A stretch of 64,000 nucleotides of DNA from Phytoseiulus persimilis (taxonomy: Eukaryota; Arthropoda; Arachnida; Mesostigmata; Phytoseiidae). The position numbers and the translations under genes were made by a program. Positions 53,701 to 64,000 of the stretch are shown in pieces. Position 1 is the stretch's first letter; the number at the start of each line of letters is the position of its first letter. The notes beneath the pieces were generated by a model that had not been told where the DNA came from, did no database searches, and saw nothing but the letters and a program-made list of their open reading frames with translations. The stretch covers positions 20,332,745-20,396,744 of the forward strand of contig CM075102.1 in assembly GCA_037576195.1 (NCBI GenBank). Direction: 5' to 3'.

Positions 53701-56700
53701 CTCAGGTTCGCGACTCGTTCACCCTGCCCTTGGTCGCGGAGGAAAAGGTTTCAGCCAGGGAAATTGAAAACAGCGGAGAAACTGCGAAAGGGGACACGAT
53801 GAGCCAGGCCGGGCCATTCGAGGATTAGGAGGTTCGAGCTACGAAGGGTGAGTAAGCTTGAAATCGCTCGCCTCATTGAGCTTGATCCTGTCCGTGTGTT
53901 TATAGCTGTGAGCTTAGTGCGGACATTGAAGGATGCGGCGGCGCTGCGAGTGCACTGGACATTCGACGAAATCTCGTTCGAACTGAATCTCTCTCCCCTT
54001 TTAACGAGGTCCAGTTTACCGAACTCGGCCACGTTGTTTCCTGACAGAGTCGATTGGTCGGTCGGCTTAAACGATGGTTCCTGTCGGTTATCATCCTCCA
54101 TCGAGAACGGGCGACAATCCAGTCAGGACGGACACAGTTGGGCGCATCGGCGGCGAAGACCGTTAGGACGTCCGCGGTGGTTCCCGAGAGCTTCCATGCA
54201 TGAGCCCGAAACTTTTCGGCAAGATTGAAGTGCGCAGAACCATTAGGATACTGGAGAGTTTTTTTTTTTCGTTTCCACGTTGAATCAAGTTTCCCGCGTG
54301 AGGGAGGCCGATGGCTACCGCAGCCGAGCTCCGCTTTCTCGTCCTGCTGTCCAACGGGACTTCCTAATTCCACAGTAAAGTGGAGCCGCAAAGATTCTCG
54401 TTGCCGTGAATGGAGTTTAATGGCGAGCTGCCTAATGAGACTGGCATGGCAAGCCGCATCTCGGATCCGCTGCTGCTGTTGCAGGAAAACGTCGGATCGC
54501 GAGATGCAAGAATCTTGACAACGCTCCGTGGGGGTTTGGAACACTTGAAGCGAGTGCCAGTAGAAGTGGAACAGGGGTTGTTAAGCAGTGTCGACGTTTG
54601 AACGTCAAGGGGGAATGGAGGACCAGGAATGCGTTGGCGAAGCAACTTTTGGGCACTAAAAAAGTGAAAAACATGAAGATCGAGGCGACTACAAGGTAGT
54701 TGTGTGGCCTAATCGGCGCGCGAAAAGAGCGACAGAGTTGCGGAGAGCGAGGAAACTCGGAACCGCCTGGTTTTGGGGCCTGAAATTCTACGAAGAAGAG
54801 TCCGTCAAAGGAATGGAGTCGACGCGATCTTCTTCAGCTCGTCCGAGTTCGGTCTTTTCTGGCTCAGTACGACGGCAGGAACCCGTTTGCGTTCTCTGAG
54901 TGTTGGCGGCGACACTTCTTTGCAGTAGGAAATTAAATCGGTATGCAAATTTGCCCAGCCGTGTAACGTGTCCGTGAGAGGGCGGCGGGAAGAATCTCGA
55001 CGCCGTCTGGGCGAAAAATCTAGCCTCAGCTTCTGGTCCTGCAGGAAAAGACCAAGAAACGAGCCACTCATTCACTCGGAGCCCTAAATCTCATCTAGGA
55101 ACTGCAAGCGCCCTGCCATATACATAGACCCACCCACCAATCCGCAGGAGGTCACCTACCGCTATTCACTCATATTTCGACATTGGGAACTATTAACCGC
55201 GCAAACTGGATTGAGTGGGCGGGCTCACTCGCTGCGGAGTATCGTGATCAAAACTAGACTTGTCAGTTCACTATCGTGTCTCCGATTGGAGGGCATGCCC
55301 GTATGTCCTCCGATCCTAAAGAAGCTCTCGAACGACCCCAGCTTCGAGAGGGACTCACGACGGCGTTGGTCTCGAGATCGGACTTTTCCTTCTTGGTTAG
55401 GTACGGTTAGCACCCTGAAAACATCCTGGATCGAGGAGATATCGAGTTGGGCCTGGGATCACATCCGACGTGGAACTTGAGATTAGCGTGATTCGAATAG
55501 AAAAATTCCCACCATCAAAACCAGAGCTGACTCATCGAGATTTGGCGGAACCCTCGAGTTCGAGAGTTCATCTCGAGGGAGGGCTCCAAGCTAAGTGCTC
55601 GGAGTTAGCGAACGCGCTCAGGATTAAACCCTCGCATGACGAAATGAGCGCAAAACTACGACGGGGCCATCTCGCGCACGAGCTCAGGAGGGCGCGCATT
55701 CAGCATGGAGCCTCAACGGAGAGATCCAAGACTTTCCGAGCCGAAAGTCTTGAGAGCTGTTGCTTTGAAACCGTATAAAACGGGATGATCTCCCAATCTG
55801 GGAGGTTCCCGATGGGAGAGGGCTTCGACTAAGTAAGGAACTTTTGAATCAGATTTCAGAAACTGAAATGCTCGCAACGTCGAGATTTGGAAAGGAGTCA
55901 TCTGAGGAACTCTCCTCGAGCAAACGAAGTTTCTGAGATTAACCCGGGGAACAAGACGTCGCAATCATCCTGAATATTAACATCTCCTTCCTTCCCGCTC
56001 CTTTCCAGATCTCCGGCATCTGCTCCTAAGACTGGACGGCTGTCGAACTTCCCCGTGGATCGCAGACGGAATCAAGCCCAATGTCCCGAAAGCTTCCGAG
56101 GGACTTCAAGCATTCCTAGGAGGAAGGTCGCAGAGGAGAGAACGAATTCAACAGGTTTCTCACGCTAAGCTACCGAAGCTTGGAATCGTACGCAGTGGAG
56201 GCAAGCGCGGTCCAGGCAGCGATGGTGAGGTCGATACTTGTAGTGGCGGCTCGAAGGACAGTTCCTCTGCTCGGGAAGACTTTTGAAGAGTGCGCGGATT
56301 CACAATGGAGATAAACCCGAGCTTCTAGATTGGCCCTTCTATCGGATTAAGCGCACGTTGTCAGAGGAACACCCTCGGAAACGGTCTGGAGCACTTGTCG
56401 AGTCAACATTCTCTTCGGATCGAATTTCGTAGGCCGGTTCCATCCCTTCACCTGCCACGAATCATCCGTCGCGGAGAGTTGCGTGTGCGAAGGGAGTTCT
56501 TTTCGCTTCTCGCAACCGGCCTCCATCGTTGCGACGAGGATATAATCGACTGTAACAACGCACCGGCCCAGAGCGGGGAAGAAAACAGCAACGACATCGC
56601 TTCCTCGTCCGTTTGATCGGCCGTTCAGCGAGGGATGAGCACTCGATCATAGAGCAATAAAATCAGGTAATATCAATGAAATCGTACCGAGGCAGTCAAA

Positions 56701-58060
56701 CATCGCGACTCCAACGGAGTGTTACAGTTGCTGAAGAGCGAACGATGAGCTCAGGGGGAGGCGAGGGAAGTGCGATACAAAACAACTGCAAATCGGAGAT
56801 GAGATCCGAGAGGAAATTGGTAATCAGGGAACGCGGCTGAACTACTTGTTTGGGAGCAGCAACCTCCATTTCCTCCGCCCTCAGTCTTGCGAGCTGTTGC
56901 TGCAAGTTTTCTCCCAGGGTGGGAGAGAGCAATGTTTTCTGACTGCGTTCTGGAAGGGCTCCTATACTGCCGTCCGATCGATTTCGCAGGTTCGCGAAAG
57001 CCACGAACCGAGAAGTTATAGCGCTTGGATTTACCCGATCGAATCATACATATACTTTCCACTCAGGGTGTGTCCTCCAACTTTCCAGAGCTGCCGCAGG
57101 AAAAATGCGGATTTTTCCTTCTCACTATATTTCAATAAATACCTGCTTAATTCCGAAAATGATATCGTGAATGTGCCACGCCTCGGACAGAGTGGTCAGA
57201 ACCGATGAGCAACGCGTAAGAGGAAGAAAGTTCTTCGTCAGTGCCTCCGGGTACGATCCTGAGAGTCCTGCGAAGTTCGACGCAGAGGTGAATAGTGAGG
57301 TCCGAGTTTCTCGGTACGATTTCCGTGTCATTCTACCTCGGTCGGACATTTACCCCCCTTGACTCACGACTCGTGAGTCGACATTCATTCGAGAAGACCC
57401 GTGGTGTCCCGAATACGGAAGGGATCGGGAATTGGAGAGCTAGTCGCGTAAACGCGGATCAAATGCTTGCGCTCGGGCTCCTGCGGCGTGTTTGTTGCTT
57501 TCTGCTTCGCCAATCCACTCGTGGACTCCGAACGAGCCGACGGGAGCCTCGAGGTTCTTCAATCTCTTCACACCCGGGCTTGGTGCCTCGAACCCGCTAT
57601 TCGGGAGTTTTTGTGCATTTCTACGGCGTTTGCATCTCGGCCGTGGATACATGGTGCGGCGCACAGCTCTGAGTTCGAGCGATTTCGTCTCAGAGCGGGA
57701 AACCGGACGACCTCTTTATCCGGACTGTCAAGAATGCAGTTGATCGCAAATCAGCCATCGGGTTGATATTTATTTTTGATGCCAGGTTGATATATGTCAC
57801 CCTAAATGTCAGCCACTCTCTGATTACAGAGCGGCGTGTCTGATCGCGCGTAATTTAGCAACAGCCTGGGGTGGATCCCTTTTAACAATTTTATTTCAGT
57901 CTCGGCTGTTACTATGTCGAGATGCGAAAACCATGGAAACCGATAGTTCAATGCCCAGTCGAGGATTCTTTCCCAAGTCTCCCGGAGCCAAATGAAATTA
58001 ATTAGATGGGAACGAGATCGCCTCGCTATCATACCAACGGCGCTGTTCCTTCGGACTGTT
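50800..58060. other. Long region without a supported gene
   Basis: About 7 kb of balanced-GC DNA with many overlapping open frames on both strands (the longest is 52864-53559 minus, 231 codons, Pro/Ser/Thr/Arg-rich) and no recognised domain or convincing splice chain. Small local palindromes are present, for example around 55790-55815. I see no RNA gene. Confidence 0.35.
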
Positions 58061-58067
58061 GAACGCC

Positions 58068-58075
58068 TATAAAAG
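58068..58075 (+). promoter_or_regulatory. Candidate TATA box
   Basis: TATAAAAG lies about 200 bp upstream of a short signal-peptide-like frame (58266) and about 520 bp upstream of AATAAA at 58587-58592. The three together outline a possible short transcription unit. No initiator at the ideal distance was recognised. Confidence 0.3.
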
Positions 58076-58265
58076 AGAGGCGACTATCGTCGACTCTGCT
58101 TTCCTCCACTGTCAGTGCCCCCTGCATTCATCGACTGAGCTAGCGGATGATTTGGGCTGTGTGACCGTCGATAGCTCTCGTCAGGAAATCTCACAAACGT
58201 TTCGAGACAGCGCGCGAACCGAAACACGCCGACTACACGCCTTCACCATTCAAGCTTCGTCAGGG

Positions 58266-58397
58266 ATGGAGGAGACTCCGTGTCTAGGACTCGTTCCGCT
58301 GCTTGTATTGCAATCAGCAGCTGTGCCCTGTGTCAAATCAACCAAGCGATGCACGGATGAAGTGAGCGACGGAGCCGCATCTTTCGGCCCTCGTTGA
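58266..58397 (+). CDS. Candidate short secreted peptide
   Basis: Forty-three codons starting MEETPCLGLVPLLVLQSAAV, a plausible signal peptide with a hydrophobic core, then VPCVKSTKRCTDE with two cysteines and a KR dibasic pair. A GTGAGC donor follows the DE at 58362, so the frame may continue in another exon; the nearest candidate acceptor (TTTTTCATTAG at 58570) would add only NRSARK before a stop. A TATA-like site is upstream and AATAAA downstream. No family is recognised, and chance is a real alternative. Confidence 0.25.
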   Translation: MEETPCLGLVPLLVLQSAAVPCVKSTKRCTDEVSDGAASFGPR

Positions 58398-58830
58398 CTC
58401 TCAGTCTGCTGGCAAGCCCTCCACGGTTGGCAAGTTGGCTCTTTCGTTTGACAATGTACATTGCCACGCAACGATCGGAGCGAACGACCGGTGAAGATAG
58501 ACCAGGCAACAGACGGTCTTTTGAACTGCTCCGTCGCTGCCTTTGTGTGAGCCTGAGCCTTTTTCATTAGAATAGAAGTGCGCGGAAATAAAAAGACCTA
58601 CCGTGGAGAGATCTTCCGATACATGGGGCGAGCGTTTTCGTCGTCCTCTGCGCCGAGAGTCTCAATACCACGAGTGGACCGGGAGGACGGCAGCGGCCTT
58701 TCTGCTCGTCGGATGAAGGACTCTAGGTGCGGGATATCAGACCGAAAACGCGACGTGAGGATCGTGCGCGAACCGGTCAGCAAGCAGAGCCTGTTGAGCG
58801 AAGCCTGGTGCACAAGCAACATAATCTGCC

Positions 58831-59229
58831 TTACAATGGCGAACTCGTCGTCATGAACATAGGGCTGTCCGGTCCCCTTTGTTCCACTAGATGGAGGAGT
58901 GTTTGAATCGCCCCATTGTCCTCGTATTTATTTAGTAGAGACTCTCTCCACGTCCCGCCGCCGGCCATCTCACTCCCGTGTTCTGCGAGGCTTGTTGTCT
59001 CCGAGGGTTCATGTGGTGACGGTTGTGTCCCGCTGATGGTGACGTCGGCGGCGCTCTGTTGCGGTGGGCCCGTGATTCCTGTCTGACAATGTCTGACCTG
59101 CTCGAGTAGCAACTCAACACGTCCCTTTTCCGAGCATCCGTCTGCCCAGTTCGCCAGATTGAGGCGATGGAGAGCACGGGGAGATCCAGGGACATCGAAG
59201 GGAAAACGAGTTCGTGACTCCTCCCCAGC
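58831..59229 (-). other. Open frame with coding-like composition, no start codon at its head
   Basis: One hundred thirty-two open codons on the minus strand, from the stop at 59230 to a TAA at 58831. Part of it looks protein-like (LNLANWADGCSEKGRVELLL; GTWRESLLNKYEDNGAIQTL). The only ATGs are far inside, so it would have to be an internal exon or remnant. It lies next to the LINE fragment at 59755. No family is recognised. Confidence 0.25.
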
Positions 59230-59754
59230 TCACAATCTCTCGAAAGTTTCCCAGGCATCGGAAGCCTTCGTGCGCCTCCTCCCCTACCGTTGCCAGCTCC
59301 TGATGTGGCTTGAGATCGTGGTTGATTCCACTCGGGCATCACAGCCAAAAACGGAAGCTGCGTGTAAAGAGCACCAAGGGGCGTGCTAGGGCAGCGAGGG
59401 GAAAACTGCGCGTTGGACCAGCCAATAGTGTAGCGAGAGACAACAAGTGTGCGGGACAATATTTGCCTGGACGTGAACTTCCTGACAGGGCGATCCTCGT
59501 TCGATTCACGCGTGCGCTTCGACCGACTGGAGACCCGAGCCTGCAACTGCGAAGCATTCCAGTTGGTCACCGGAAACGCCACAGAAAACTCGGGTTCATG
59601 GGCGGAGCCTCTCGTCCACTGAAACTCCGGGACGAACTGCACAACAAACTCACTTGCAACAAGCAAAGAAACCGGAACTATATATGAGCGGTCCCTTCGC
59701 GGAAATCATCGCGCGTTCTGGAACATTCATGTTGAGTTCCCGCAACAAAAGCCT

Positions 59755-60351
59755 GTGCACGGGTGGAAGAGCTCAAAGTCAAGTTCAGATGCGACACATT
59801 GCAAATAGAACGAGATGAGACTGGAAGAGCACACCTCGACATCTATAATCGTTTACTGAACGAAAAGATCAAAGCCACACAGGACAACGACTGGGTAAAC
59901 GGGATGGCTAGTAAATCTTCACTCGAATTGTACCGAATGCACAAGGAGTCGAGAACAGCTGCCGTACACATATACGACAATAGTAGGGGGTCCGCACTCC
60001 TGGCACTTGCCAGAGCTGGAGGTCTCCCTACGAAGGAGTATCGGTCCCGTTTCTCCGCCAACCCGGAACCGACTTGCAGCAGATGTGGCATCAGCGAGGA
60101 AACACTAGGACATGTGATATTCCAATGTAACGATGCACACCACACGACGGAGGACCTCCTAACCAACTTGGGACTGAACAGTGAGATGAATCGATTCGCC
60201 GTGGAAGCAACAAAACGACTCCTCGAGAAATGGGAGCGTGAGAACATAGGATCCGCTGAGCTTGCTCGCGCCTGAAGTGAAAGGCTGATGTGCTTATATA
60301 TTATGCTATGTACACACACAGATCCAAATAAAACCATAACCATAACCATAA
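59755..60351 (+). mobile_element. 5'-truncated LINE (non-LTR retrotransposon) 3' end
   Basis: The frame at about 59763-60275 encodes the C-terminal part of a non-LTR retrotransposon ORF2. About 170 residues remain, with a CCHC-type finger CSRCGISEETLGHVIFQC (C-x2-C-x7-H-x4-C) preceded by LLALARAGGLPTKEYRSRF, typical of the segment after the reverse transcriptase. The reverse transcriptase and endonuclease domains are absent, so the copy is dead on arrival by 5' truncation. It ends with a short 3' untranslated part, AATAAA at 60327 and a CCATAA tandem tail. The clade (R1, I or CR1-like) cannot be told. The 5' border is approximate and no target-site duplication was recognised. The frame is unbroken, suggesting a fairly recent insertion. 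Confidence 0.8.
60334..60351 (+). repeat. CCATAA tail of the LINE
   Basis: Three exact tandem copies of CCATAA immediately after the LINE untranslated region. Short tandem tails in place of poly(A) are known from several LINE clades, which supports this as the 3' terminus. Confidence 0.85.
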
Positions 60352-63300
60352 TGTCCAGTTCATTGAAGCAGCTCCCGAAACGTCAGCCTTCCTTTTCCAT
60401 GGAACATCACGTCAAGATTTCGCTCGAAAGTGTGCCGTCCATCAACTATGCGCTGCGGAGAAGAGACATCGGGAGAGAGGGGGGGGGGGTTGCTATCAAG
60501 CCTTCCGTTCGGCCCATTAGCAACTTTTCGGACGAGGGTTATGCTTTTTGGTTATTGCTGCCGGGGCTGCTATTGCTAGACCGGGCGTCCCTCACACAAC
60601 ATGGCAATCGGCTGTAAAACCGGGTTTTATAGACCGTACTCCTAAGAGAGGCCAACGTCCCCCTCCCCGGAGCCGGTTGACGGTTTTTTTTCCGCCTGGC
60701 TTCCATCGAGCGCGGGTGTCCGAGCACACGGGAAGCCTTGCCGTCTGATACATGAACTGGCATGTTCAGACTCACCTCAACAGCGGTAGCGGCTTCCATC
60801 ATTGACGTCGACGACGGGGAGCAACGCGTGCTTGCCAACTCTATGTCGTTTCGGTTGAGAGGCAGCTGCCACGACGGGTTTGCAAAGGACGTTTGCATTT
60901 CAGACCAACTGCACTCACCAGAGGTTTATAGATGCCATGAGAAGCGAGGCTGGGCGGCGCAAAGCTTGGGGAAGCGAGCGAGCGAGCCAGCGTTGCGAAC
61001 CTCCAACACGTACCAAAGCGGCTCGAGCCTTATTGCCGAGGAGCCTCCAGCTGCAGCTCAGCGAACCAAACAGCGGCGAGAGCAAAGCAGGTGCTCGTGG
61101 AAAAGCGAATCAGCTAATGTATCTCAGAAATTCTACGAAGGAATTCACGAGTTCAATCTGCCACAGCGAGTCGGGATCGTAAAAACCAATAATGGATTCA
61201 GAGACGCTCGGGAAAGCGGCCGAGGGCTCAGGATGGAATACAAACGTTTGATCGCGTGCGTTATTGATACGCAAGTACGAGAATCGCGTCACGGCCACTA
61301 TGCGAAGAACCTCCGCGGTGAGCTCCGGGAGCGTCGAGAAGTCGAAGTGGTGCACCTTACCAACTCAATCATCGATCTGTTTCCGCTACATGCCTTCCGA
61401 CATGCGGATCGTGTTCAGCATGCGGACTTTCCAGCGTGCTGGAAAATCTCGAGAGGCGCAATCGGGGCCGGAAGTGATATGAAACATGGGCCAGCTGCAG
61501 GCCGTTCGAGGAGACAGTTCATTGACGGAAGGACGCCGACGGCAGGAGCTCTCCGGAACCTAGAGCAACGCCGCAGTCTCCGCGGAGAAAGAACACGTGG
61601 AGCCAAGATGCTCGTTTGCCTGCTTCCTCCCTCGTCGAGACGGATTCAAAAACCTTACTGAACCCTGCAGTGGAAGAGCTCCGACTGGTCGACCAACTTC
61701 CGATATGTAACTTCCTCAACACAGAACAGAGACGCTTGTAGCGAAGCGAGCGAGACAAGCCAGCCTCAGCGAGCATCGCAGAACGGAGGATTCCGCTGTC
61801 GCCCCTCACCGCGCCTCCAGTGGTGTAAGCCAGTGGAAGCTCAAATTTCGACCAGGGCGGCGCGACATCCGGAAGACTCGGTAATGACTGGAGACGATAT
61901 GTGCGTCTCAATTCGTGATGGAGGGGACGCGAAATTCTCTGAAGCCGTTCATCTGCAGAGAAATGAACTCGAATACGTCTCTTCGCAACACCTCAGAGGA
62001 ACGAAGACGCGAGCAAATCGTCACGCTTGGCTGGAAATTCCCCTCTCGCGCTGGCTGCGGAACCTCAACGGAGTCAAAATGTTTCCGCCAGGAAACAGAA
62101 CGGAAAATTGTTGACGAGCGGCTGCGCTCACCAAAACGGAGATATCCCGCGTCAGTTGGCCCTCAGCGGTCTCATGGGCATCTAAAACCGGTTGAGGGCC
62201 TCTGACCGTAGCTGATTCACTTTCAAGCCTACATATATGCCGGAGGCCGTATTGCCCTTTCGCCTCTTTCCTGCAATCACGGGCGGCATGTTCGATTCCT
62301 AAACGAAATCGCCGCTGGTTCCAGAAGCCGAGGCCAAACCTGGAGTTTCCAATCCTGTGATGAATCCTCCTATACTCCCGCAAGTTCGAAGTACTTACGT
62401 TGTTCGATCCCGAATGATTTCGCAGCGCTGCGTTGTCCATCGAGAGTACGAGCCCTGGATCCGAAATCCGTTTCCTGAAACACTGCTGACCTGTGCACGG
62501 GAGACACATCCGATGGGGGACCCCCCCAGCGCACATCCCATCACACCCATGGTTGCCACGAAGACTCAAACAAGACTTCGGTTCTGATCTGAGCAAATCA
62601 GGCTTTTTTTTCGGTTTGACGGCACTTGGTGTACGATGCATTCATCGAGTTGTATGCTTTTTGTATCGTTCCCATTCATCGGTTTTCCACAGATTTATGG
62701 AGTGACCCGTGCTTCGAGGATACGCGGATCAGTCCCCCGCCCCGTCGAACAATAAATGGAAGCATCTCGAGCATTGAATGTGTAGCTGACCATCAGGAAC
62801 TGGAGCCGGTCGTTGGCCGAGAGAATCACGAATCCGAGTTCAATGAGCTCGCTGCAGAAGCAATTGAAAAAGCGGGGAACACATCCAATGCGGACGGTTT
62901 CCGATGTAAGATTGAAGTCTTCCCGCACAATCGTCCGTCTCTCCACAGTTATGGCCGCAGTCGCTCGATCAGTCGCGCTGATCGCGAAAAGGAATCCGAC
63001 CGCACTTTCTTTTGTTTGCTCGGTTCCGATTGAGGGAAGCGCCGGGAGAGGCAGCGAAAACATCAGAAAAGGAAAACGATCGCAGGGAGGGGAGCAAAGA
63101 GGACAGAGACGAAATCTTGCGGAAAAGCGAGATCCGAGATCGGAGAGAGTGACCTGCGACGGAGCAACGAACATTTGTACATATCGATTAGGAGGCGGAC
63201 CGATGGATTGCGAAACAGAGAATTAGTGAGGCAATGGATGGCGGTCTGACTGACTGAGGGACGAAAGTTTCCAGATAATCAATAGAAAAGAATCTGTTAA

Positions 63301-64000
63301 TGACTTTGCGCTGCAATTAATCAACGAGAAGCGGGCAGGGTTCCCTCTTACAGCTCGTCCGGCGGCTCCGAACCAGCAGTGCTCGAAGATTCAGGAACGT
63401 CCGCAGTTTCCCGGAATGCGACCAGCGAAAACTTACCAAATTGCGCCCAGGTTGCAAACTATAGATTTCCTTTCTGCGCTATCCTGGATATGATCATCGG
63501 AGCGACGGAGATGCCGAAACATCAGAACGCGCGGCTGTGATTCCGGAGATTGGGGAACTGTTGAGAACTTTCGGAATCAGCTGCTGATGGCGGTAGCGCT
63601 ACTGTTCAGGGTGATTAGTTTGCATTACCCTCCTTGATGTCTCTCAAGCTCCGAGACAAACTCCCAGAATCATGAATATCTGCCGTGGATGTAGCTTTTA
63701 ATGCTGCGCGGTATAAGGTGGGAGTTTTGTTCCCCTCCATCGTCCCTCAGCACCGTCTCCTTGTCTCAGATCAGATGGAACCGAATACAAGCTGACGTCA
63801 AATCGGGAATCTTTCCCTCGTATCTGATGAACTCTGGTTGTCTACTCTTTCAGGCCCAGGGCTGGTGTCGGGGTTTGTGGTTCCGCAAATCAGAGTATTA
63901 GCACTCGGGAGCGCCGCATCCAAAGAGCGAACCCCGAATGAGAATTTTGCGTTTATTGTCCCACACGGCCTCTCGTTCAGTTCGTCGTTCATCTTCCATA
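60352..64000. other. Region without a supported gene
   Basis: The longest frames (60762-61661 plus, 299 codons; 62021-62641 minus; 62813-63226 plus) are Arg/Ser-rich, lack domains and overlap frames on the other strand, so I do not accept them. An 81-codon minus frame at 61110-61355 reads somewhat like protein. A G11 run lies at 60479-60489. Confidence 0.35.
60479..60489 (+). repeat. G homopolymer (11 bp)
   Basis: Eleven G after a GAGA stretch, about 130 bp past the LINE tail; slippage-prone, no supported gene nearby. Confidence 0.9.

Noticed and set aside
60762-61661. 299-codon frame on the plus strand
   Set aside because: Arg/Ser-rich with no domain, overlaps other frames on both strands, and lacks a promoter or poly(A) context.

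Overview
The window is eukaryotic genomic DNA, almost certainly from an animal. Genes are split by GT..AG introns of roughly 90 bp to 4 kb, and AATAAA signals follow several genes. The recognisable proteins are metazoan families: DOT1-like histone methyltransferase, MAST kinase, SREK1IP1 and a family-92 glycosyltransferase. Roughly balanced base composition, moderate introns and a decayed LINE tail would fit an arthropod, perhaps a mite or other chelicerate. That placement is an inference and nothing in the window proves it. No operons, CRISPR arrays or prokaryotic features were seen.

Layout. 1-3744: no supportable gene, ending in a probable DOT1 5' leader. 3745-9369 (+): a seven-exon DOT1 (H3K79 methyltransferase) whose exon phases join exactly, with a candidate poly(A) signal near 10474. 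9370 to about 17600: mostly featureless. 18473-30288 (+): a MAST-family kinase (Drosophila drop out/MAST type) with DUF1908-like region, AGC kinase and PDZ domain, and two alternative coding first exons (18473 and 22028). 33146-34248 (-): compact two-exon SREK1IP1-like zinc-knuckle gene. 34748-35710: a degenerate 16-bp minisatellite with a second cluster in opposite orientation. 37337-38800 (+): a GT92 glycosyltransferase (N-terminus unresolved). 38900-49290: sparse, with a possible filamin-like exon at 41150 and a small coiled-coil gene on the minus strand at 46816-47253. 49292-50065 (+): an intronless hypothetical protein. 50164-50787: a foldback element with about 255-bp inverted arms. 50800-59750: sparse, with a few candidate ORFs. 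59755-60351 (+): a 5'-truncated LINE 3' end with a CCATAA tail. 60352-64000: no convincing gene.

The confident genes are unrelated housekeeping or regulatory genes: chromatin (DOT1), signalling (MAST), RNA processing (SREK1IP1) and Golgi glycosylation (GT92). They do not form a functional cluster. The most unusual items are structural: the foldback element, and the minisatellite with a 64-bp higher-order repeat and an inverted partner. I did not find convincing evidence of a new multi-gene system.
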